A stretch of DNA of 9,396 nucleotides from CAYLNH01 sp964384625 (GTDB lineage: Bacteria; Verrucomicrobiota; Lentisphaeria; JABSQK01): contig CAYLNH010000282.1 of assembly GCA_964384625.1 (NCBI GenBank), forward strand, positions 1-9,396. Direction: 5' to 3'. The position numbers were made by a program, and so were the translations under genes. Each line of letters begins with the position of its first letter. The first letter of the stretch is position 1. Shown piece after piece: positions 7,401 through 9,396 of this stretch. Under the pieces are notes generated by a model. The model did no database searches and was not told the origin of the DNA. It saw only the letters and a program-made list of their open reading frames with translations.

Positions 7401-8599
7401 TCCGCGGCGGCGGCTTCTCCCTGTACGGCCGGGAGCCCGCGAGTATCTGGCTGTCCGCCCTGGGATTGTGCCAACTGCAGGATATGAGCAGTGAGATTTC
7501 GGTGGACCCGAAGGTGCTGGAACGGACCTGGTCGTTCGTCGCCGCCAATCTCGGGCGCGCCGACAACCGGAGCTGCAGCTACGCCGTCTGGGCCGTCCTG
7601 CGCAGTGGCCGGTCTCGGGCGGATGTCGGCAAACACCTGCCGCGGCTGGACCGCATCGCCGGCAGCAGGTCCCACTCCGTGTACGACCGCCTGCTGGCCC
7701 TGAACGCCTGTCTGGCAGCACATCCGGAGTCGTCAGCTTACCGCAAGCTCGCAACCGGGTTGGGGGTAAACGCCGCAAGCCAAGCGGGGGCCGGCCGTAC
7801 CATCTCCAGCGCTTACGGGCGCGGGGGCAAAACGGAAGTCCTTGCCCTTGCCGCCATCGCGTTGAGCCGGGCCGCTGCCGCGCCGCAGCTCCAGTGCCGG
7901 CTCGTCAACCAACTGCTCGCATTGCGCGGCGCCCACGGTGCCTGGCCCGGCACGCAAGCCACCGTGCTCGCGCTCGAGGCATTGATTGCGACGCGCGGTG
8001 ATGCGGCCCGGGGGAGCGTCAAAATCCTTGCCGACGGCAACGTCGTCGACAGCGTTGAGGTGTCGGGTCGTGAGGAAACACCGGCGTTCGTCGATCTCCC
8101 GTCGCTTGGCCGCCGTGACTTCCAGATCCGTTTCAACGGGTCCGGCAAGGTCACCTACGCCGTCCACGCCAAAGGCTGTCAACGCTGGGGCAGCGAAGCC
8201 GAGCAGTTGGCCCGTGACGGATTGAACCTGCGGCTCAAATGGGATCGTCAGGACCTCCTTCTCGGCCGGGAGACACGGTTGACTGCGATCATCGCCGAAC
8301 GCGGCGAGGGCGCCCGCAACTGCATGCTCGAGATCGGCCTCGGACCGGCGCTGCAACCAACGCCGACGGCCATGCGCAAGCTCGTCCAGAACGGGGCCAT
8401 CAAACGCTGGGAAGTCCGGCAACAAACGTTGATCCTCTATCTCGACAGTCTCGCTGTCGGCGGCCGGCAGACGCTCGACCTTCCCCTGCTGCCGACGCAT
8501 CCCGGGGCCTATCAGCTGCCGGCCAGCCGCGTCTACGAATACTACAACCCCGACAACCTGCAGACAGTCCCCGGCGCCCGGATCCGGATTGCCCGGTGA
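4442..8599 (+). CDS. Alpha-2-macroglobulin family protein with membrane-spanning, prepilin-like bait insert
   Basis: About 1385 residues, numbered here from the TTG at 4442; the true start is probably the ATG at 4402 in another frame, since this frame has no ATG, good ribosome site or signal peptide. A2M proteins are macroglobulin-domain protease traps: cleavage in a bait region exposes a thioester that binds the attacker. Visible parts: N-terminal macroglobulin domains including the MG2 block GVFIITDKPIYQPGQ (121-135); an MG6-like strand VATVVITDAAI (549-559); an unusual insert with ISNLKQIAIA (614-623) and two hydrophobic helices (about 634-656 and 660-682) ending in SKAREKARR; a charged, disordered linker (690-724) suited to be the bait; the A2M core from YFPETLLFLPEVP (725 on); the thioester GCFEQ, with Cys939 and Gln942; the helical thioester domain with GGGF (989-992); and a C-terminal receptor-binding-like domain ending in YEYYNPD (1365-1371). 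It is somewhat shorter than common bacterial A2Ms of about 1500-1650 residues. Family assignment is firm; membrane anchoring is inferred. Confidence 0.9.
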   Translation: MSLAVYFPGTFFDAPQVRVAAPAAAAAHETVPISIDVRSRVTGKPIAGAVIELKYLGQAHRLERQRGLTNADGICAFAVDPVAARELPAIHYSVQVEARGKEVSLFGHIDRRPQSERRRDGVFIITDKPIYQPGQTIHYSAFLLADRFAPRSRESCTVKIIDARGNVVQRRQTRSSEHGNVNGAFPLSAAAMPGEYTLSFLHAAGIEKHTVRVKRYVPRRIRARVDLGNYLVHQQPTRCTVNLAYFSGQPVTKAGLTLELQKPETASRHRVSLVTDEHGAAAADLQPPAPFLAEDEDWTMLHASLKIDDGGTLETWQREVKLYRRDRSVEVLPAAGTAFLGCENQLVLCAYHPDGRPATGTYRVQLGDIDQMLEIDDRGWAGFKGNLTSTDATVSWETGGNQQEASCSLAAAVGQLRCRTPSSFVTAGADVACEIEFHPAIRGRIKQLTVCLSNRDDVFEKIVQSRSDLGDASAHVRFRLPERVSGELAITAIARTTNGQACLSRVALPTAPAAPKLSFACRRPTAAPGEDNSLDLALTDRDGRARTGVATVVITDAAITARARDRFAEEKLRDWIVQQSPQINLPPPILSALVRQRELPGCPRRPAGAEARSISNLKQIAIADRRRAGRWRTTLLAAFLSVLLGGFMVRTVVILARSHLLIKSLLVIAIVVILGGMFLPVLSKAREKARRTTDPPMAEEEALASRQTEARSTARPPLAAKTREYFPETLLFLPEVPLAGDAGKRLDFRLPDNITTWHAAAIAVAADGGIVGAGTEFRVTKPLVAAADLPVAYVVNDEPVLRVQVFNNTAAAGRVRVAVDRGDFLVCRDPERRGEVPANSRKAFDIPIRLTRAGRHRLCIRAAMGRHVDVVSHAINVTEYGREMQQSVSGRLYGGETATHRIKLPQPLIAEQWLLRVHSSSLVEMQSGLEGLLRRPSGCFEQTTAVNYPNLMVLRYLKAHGQDKPVWRRRALNHLQAGYQRLLGFEVRGGGFSLYGREPASIWLSALGLCQLQDMSSEISVDPKVLERTWSFVAANLGRADNRSCSYAVWAVLRSGRSRADVGKHLPRLDRIAGSRSHSVYDRLLALNACLAAHPESSAYRKLATGLGVNAASQAGAGRTISSAYGRGGKTEVLALAAIALSRAAAAPQLQCRLVNQLLALRGAHGAWPGTQATVLALEALIATRGDAARGSVKILADGNVVDSVEVSGREETPAFVDLPSLGRRDFQIRFNGSGKVTYAVHAKGCQRWGSEAEQLARDGLNLRLKWDRQDLLLGRETRLTAIIAERGEGARNCMLEIGLGPALQPTPTAMRKLVQNGAIKRWEVRQQTLILYLDSLAVGGRQTLDLPLLPTHPGAYQLPASRVYEYYNPDNLQTVPGARIRIAR
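6278..6511 (+). other. Prepilin-like double-helix insert in the A2M bait position
   Basis: This segment encodes A2M residues 613-690. It contains SISNLKQIAIA, then a basic stretch (DRRRAGRWR), a first hydrophobic helix, the short loop ARSHLLIK, and a second helix IAIVVILGGMFLPVLSKAREKAR. In ordinary PVC prepilins the hydrophobic helix with SKAREKAR comes first and NLKQIGLA follows; here the order is reversed and the FTLIE leader is absent. The position is immediately before the YFPETLL block, where the bait region of A2M proteins lies. I take it as a derived membrane-hairpin insert rather than a functional pilin. Confidence 0.65.
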
Positions 8600-8645
8600 A
8601 ACGGTTTCTGACCTTGCTTCACGCCCGCCCTGAATAATCGGGTGC

Positions 8646-8673
8646 TTGCACGAGTGGCGGCACAGGATATACT
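8646..8673 (+). promoter_or_regulatory. Sigma70-type promoter of the dodecin gene
   Basis: TTGCAC (8646-8651) and TATACT (8668-8673) are separated by 16 nt. The expected start point is near 8680, about 42 nt before the ATG at 8722. With the 122-nt gap after the A2M stop, this suggests that the dodecin gene is transcribed independently of the operon. Confidence 0.55.
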
Positions 8674-8684
8674 GCCTGCACTCG
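8651..8684. promoter_or_regulatory. Interrupted palindrome across the dodecin promoter, candidate operator
   Basis: Half-site CGAGTG-nn-GGCA (8651-8662) is mirrored exactly by TGCC-nn-CACTCG (8673-8684) around a 10-bp centre (8663-8672). Ten of 12 positions per arm are complementary, and the two mismatches fall at equivalent positions. The element starts at the end of the -35 box, spans the spacer and covers the -10. A dimeric repressor bound there would block RNA polymerase. In the transcript most of it is upstream of the start, so an RNA role is less likely. Confidence 0.45.
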
Positions 8685-8721
8685 CAACGAATGAATCGAC
8701 ATCCCGGAAAGGGGAAAACTC

Positions 8722-8931
8722 ATGAGTGATCACGTCTACAAGAAAATCGAGATCGTCGGCTCCTCCGCCGAGGGGCTCCAGCCCGCCATCGAAAATGCCA
8801 TTGCCAAAGCCGGCGAGACCGTTCGCAATATGCGGTGGTTCGACGTTGTCGAGACTCGCGGCCAGATCGAAGACGGCAAAATCGCCTATTGGCAGGTGAC
8901 CGTCAAGATCGGTTTCCGGATTGCCGAGTAA
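8722..8931 (+). CDS. Dodecin (flavin-binding storage protein)
   Basis: A 69-residue protein of the expected size for dodecins, which assemble into hollow dodecamers that bind flavins (FMN or riboflavin) and in some bacteria coenzyme A, buffering free flavin in the cytoplasm. The order VYKKIEIVGSS (5-15), an alpha helix (about 17-33), RWFDVVETRG (38-47) and a C-terminal strand pair ending in WQVTVKIGFRI (57-67) fits the family fold. Trp39 occupies the place of the tryptophan that stacks on the flavin ring in characterised dodecins, and Gln58 that of the conserved flavin-contacting glutamine. An AAAGGGGA ribosome site lies about 6 nt before the ATG. It has its own promoter with a palindromic candidate operator and a hairpin just after the stop. 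No functional link to the A2M operon is evident. Confidence 0.93.
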   Translation: MSDHVYKKIEIVGSSAEGLQPAIENAIAKAGETVRNMRWFDVVETRGQIEDGKIAYWQVTVKIGFRIAE

Positions 8932-8936
8932 GACCG

Positions 8937-8963
8937 TCAATTCAGCGGTGTCCGCTGAGTTGA
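8937..8963. terminator. Strong hairpin directly after the dodecin gene
   Basis: A 12-bp stem (8937-8948 with 8952-8963, one G-T wobble) closes on a 3-nt loop (TGT), beginning 6 nt after the dodecin stop. The stem is long and nearly perfect, but it is not followed by a T-run on either strand. It may protect the transcript 3' end or act as a weak or factor-assisted terminator. Confidence 0.45.
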
Positions 8964-9157
8964 AACAGGTGTCCCGGCTGACCCGCGGCGGCGGTTGACG
9001 TGCCGCCAGAGAGATGTCGTTGCCGAGAGACGACGCGGCGTTGCGCCGGGAAGGTGCGGCCGGCGGCGCCACAATCAGCGCCGGAACAATGATGCAGCCG
9101 GCCGCCGGGATGAGAAATCATTGTCCTGGTCAAATCATATACTTCGTTGCCGCCTGT
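8964..9157. other. Intergenic stretch with no supported gene
   Basis: GC-rich sequence with only short open frames on both strands; their translations are Arg, Gly and Ala-rich shadow-like text without recognisable domains or ribosome sites. No tRNA, rRNA or clear promoter was seen. An AT-richer patch near 9112-9148 contains TATACT (9138-9143), but no -35 at a suitable distance. Confidence 0.4.
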
Positions 9158-9313
9158 CTACCGTGGCGGGAGAGTCGGGGCGAAGGTGAAACTGAAGGGA
9201 GGCCGACACTCTCCCGGCAGAGCCGGGGGGATCTTTTCGCGGCGAGCCGGTAGCCTCAGGATCGGGTCTGGAGGGATGCCGACGTACCCGAGGTACTCGA
9301 GAACCCGCGTTCT
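9158..9313 (-). pseudogene. Possible decayed transposase C-terminal tail or dispersed repeat
   Basis: On the minus strand a stretch between two stops (TGA at 9316-9314 and TAG at 9160-9158) encodes 51 residues starting RTRVLEYLGYVGIPPDPILR. The pattern V/I-L-x-Y/H-L-G followed by a Pro-rich PxxPxR...PAR tail resembles the C-termini of IS91-type transposases. There is no start codon or catalytic part, so if the assignment is right this is a remnant. It contains the CCCGGC/GCCGGG hairpin at 9210-9230. The resemblance is by eye and weak; it may instead be a non-coding dispersed repeat. Confidence 0.25.
9210..9230. repeat. GC-rich hairpin, REP-like or terminator
   Basis: A stem of about 9 bp (9210-9218 with 9222-9230, two G-T wobbles) has the 3-nt loop AGA. 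On the plus strand it is followed by ATCTTTTC, a short T-rich run, so it could act as a weak intrinsic terminator for rightward transcription. A GGAG tetranucleotide (9198-9201) stands 8 bases upstream of the stem, an arrangement seen in REP elements. No second copy exists in this window, so repeat status is unproven. Confidence 0.4.
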
Positions 9314-9326
9314 TCACGTCCCATCC
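9274..9326. other. Compact branched inverted-repeat structure
   Basis: An outer stem pairs GGATG (9274-9278) with CATCC (9322-9326) and GACGT (9281-9285) with ACGTC (9316-9320). It encloses two adjacent hairpins: CGAG-GTA-CTCG (9289-9299) and AGAAC-CCGC-GTTCT (9300-9313). The fold uses most of 53 bases and could form in RNA or single-stranded DNA of either strand. It may be a transposon-end or REP-like DNA structure, a small RNA element, or chance in GC-rich sequence. Confidence 0.3.
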
Positions 9327-9339
9327 GGTCGGGCGCATG

Positions 9340-9396
9340 TCACTTCCGTAGGCGTTTCCTGCCAACAATTGGCTCGACCATACGACCCCAGGCGGT
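9340..9396 (-). CDS. Possible C-terminal end of a gene entering from the right edge
   Basis: The minus-strand frame from the window edge reads TAWGRMVEPIVGRKRLRK and then a TGA (9342-9340). Eighteen residues are too few to recognise. The basic tail before the stop would suit a protein C-terminus, but the other two minus-strand frames are also open here, so this could be coincidence. Confidence 0.15.
   Translation of the reverse strand, partial: TAWGRMVEPIVGRKRLRK

Noticed and set aside
6209..7723. Minus-strand open frame of 504 codons inside the A2M gene
   Set aside because: It is long only because of high GC content. The plus strand here encodes well-matched A2M motifs, including the thioester, and the antisense text has no domain or ribosome site.
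8612..8645. Possible terminator after the A2M gene
   Set aside because: Only a weak, bulged pairing of CACGCCCG with CGGGTG across an 11-nt loop and no T-run.
9127..9143. TATACT at 9138-9143 as a promoter -10
   Set aside because: The only TTGTCC-like hexamer is 11 nt away, too close, and no gene follows.
1..9396. tRNA, rRNA, CRISPR array or complete insertion sequence
   Set aside because: No cloverleaf with typical tRNA arms, rRNA text, regularly spaced repeats or complete transposase was seen on either strand by reading.

Overview
The window is GC-rich DNA (by eye well over 60% G+C) with dense, overlapping genes. Protein style points to the PVC group (Lentisphaerota, Kiritimatiellota or Planctomycetota). 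The main clue is 'VIAIVVILGGMFLP...SKAREKAR' and 'SNLKQI' text, plus a 'KQIGLALLMY...FVDGHVE' protein, which are typical of the abundant prepilin-like proteins of those phyla. Assignment below phylum level is not possible from the sequence alone.

Layout. Bases 1-307 hold a very short divergent ORF encoding a signal-peptide-like micropeptide (minus strand) and a good sigma70-type promoter facing right, whose -10 lies in a 10-bp tandem repeat. Bases 308-8599 form one tightly packed plus-strand operon of four genes: two tandem paralogous polytopic membrane proteins (308-2035 and 2077-3720, alternative start 2032), a single-TM pseudopilin-like protein (3707-4405), and a large alpha-2-macroglobulin (A2M) family protein (about 4402/4442-8599) with an intact Cys-x-Glu-Gln thioester. 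Genes overlap or nearly abut, so they are probably co-transcribed and translationally coupled. Bases 8646-8931 hold a separately promoted dodecin gene whose promoter is covered by an interrupted palindrome. Bases 8932-9396 have no convincing complete gene. They contain two hairpins, a compact branched inverted-repeat structure, a minus-strand open stretch resembling a decayed transposase tail, and possibly the last codons of a gene entering from the right.

How the genes may work together (inference). A2M proteins trap proteases in the periplasm or at the surface. Here the usual bacterial partner, penicillin-binding protein 1C, is not present in the window. Instead the A2M is encoded behind two large membrane proteins and a pseudopilin-like protein. 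The position of the A2M bait region, just before the 'YFPETLL' block, is occupied by two hydrophobic helices and two prepilin-like pieces in reversed order, followed by a charged linker. This suggests a membrane-anchored A2M with a modified bait region, working with dedicated membrane partners. I do not recognise this arrangement as a described system.

A second striking point is the A2M start. The ATG that is ATGA-coupled to the upstream gene, has a Shine-Dalgarno sequence and encodes a signal peptide lies in a different frame from the A2M body. A one-base change in a TTTCCCGGGG run would join them. It is either a sequencing error, a mutation or a +1 frameshift site.
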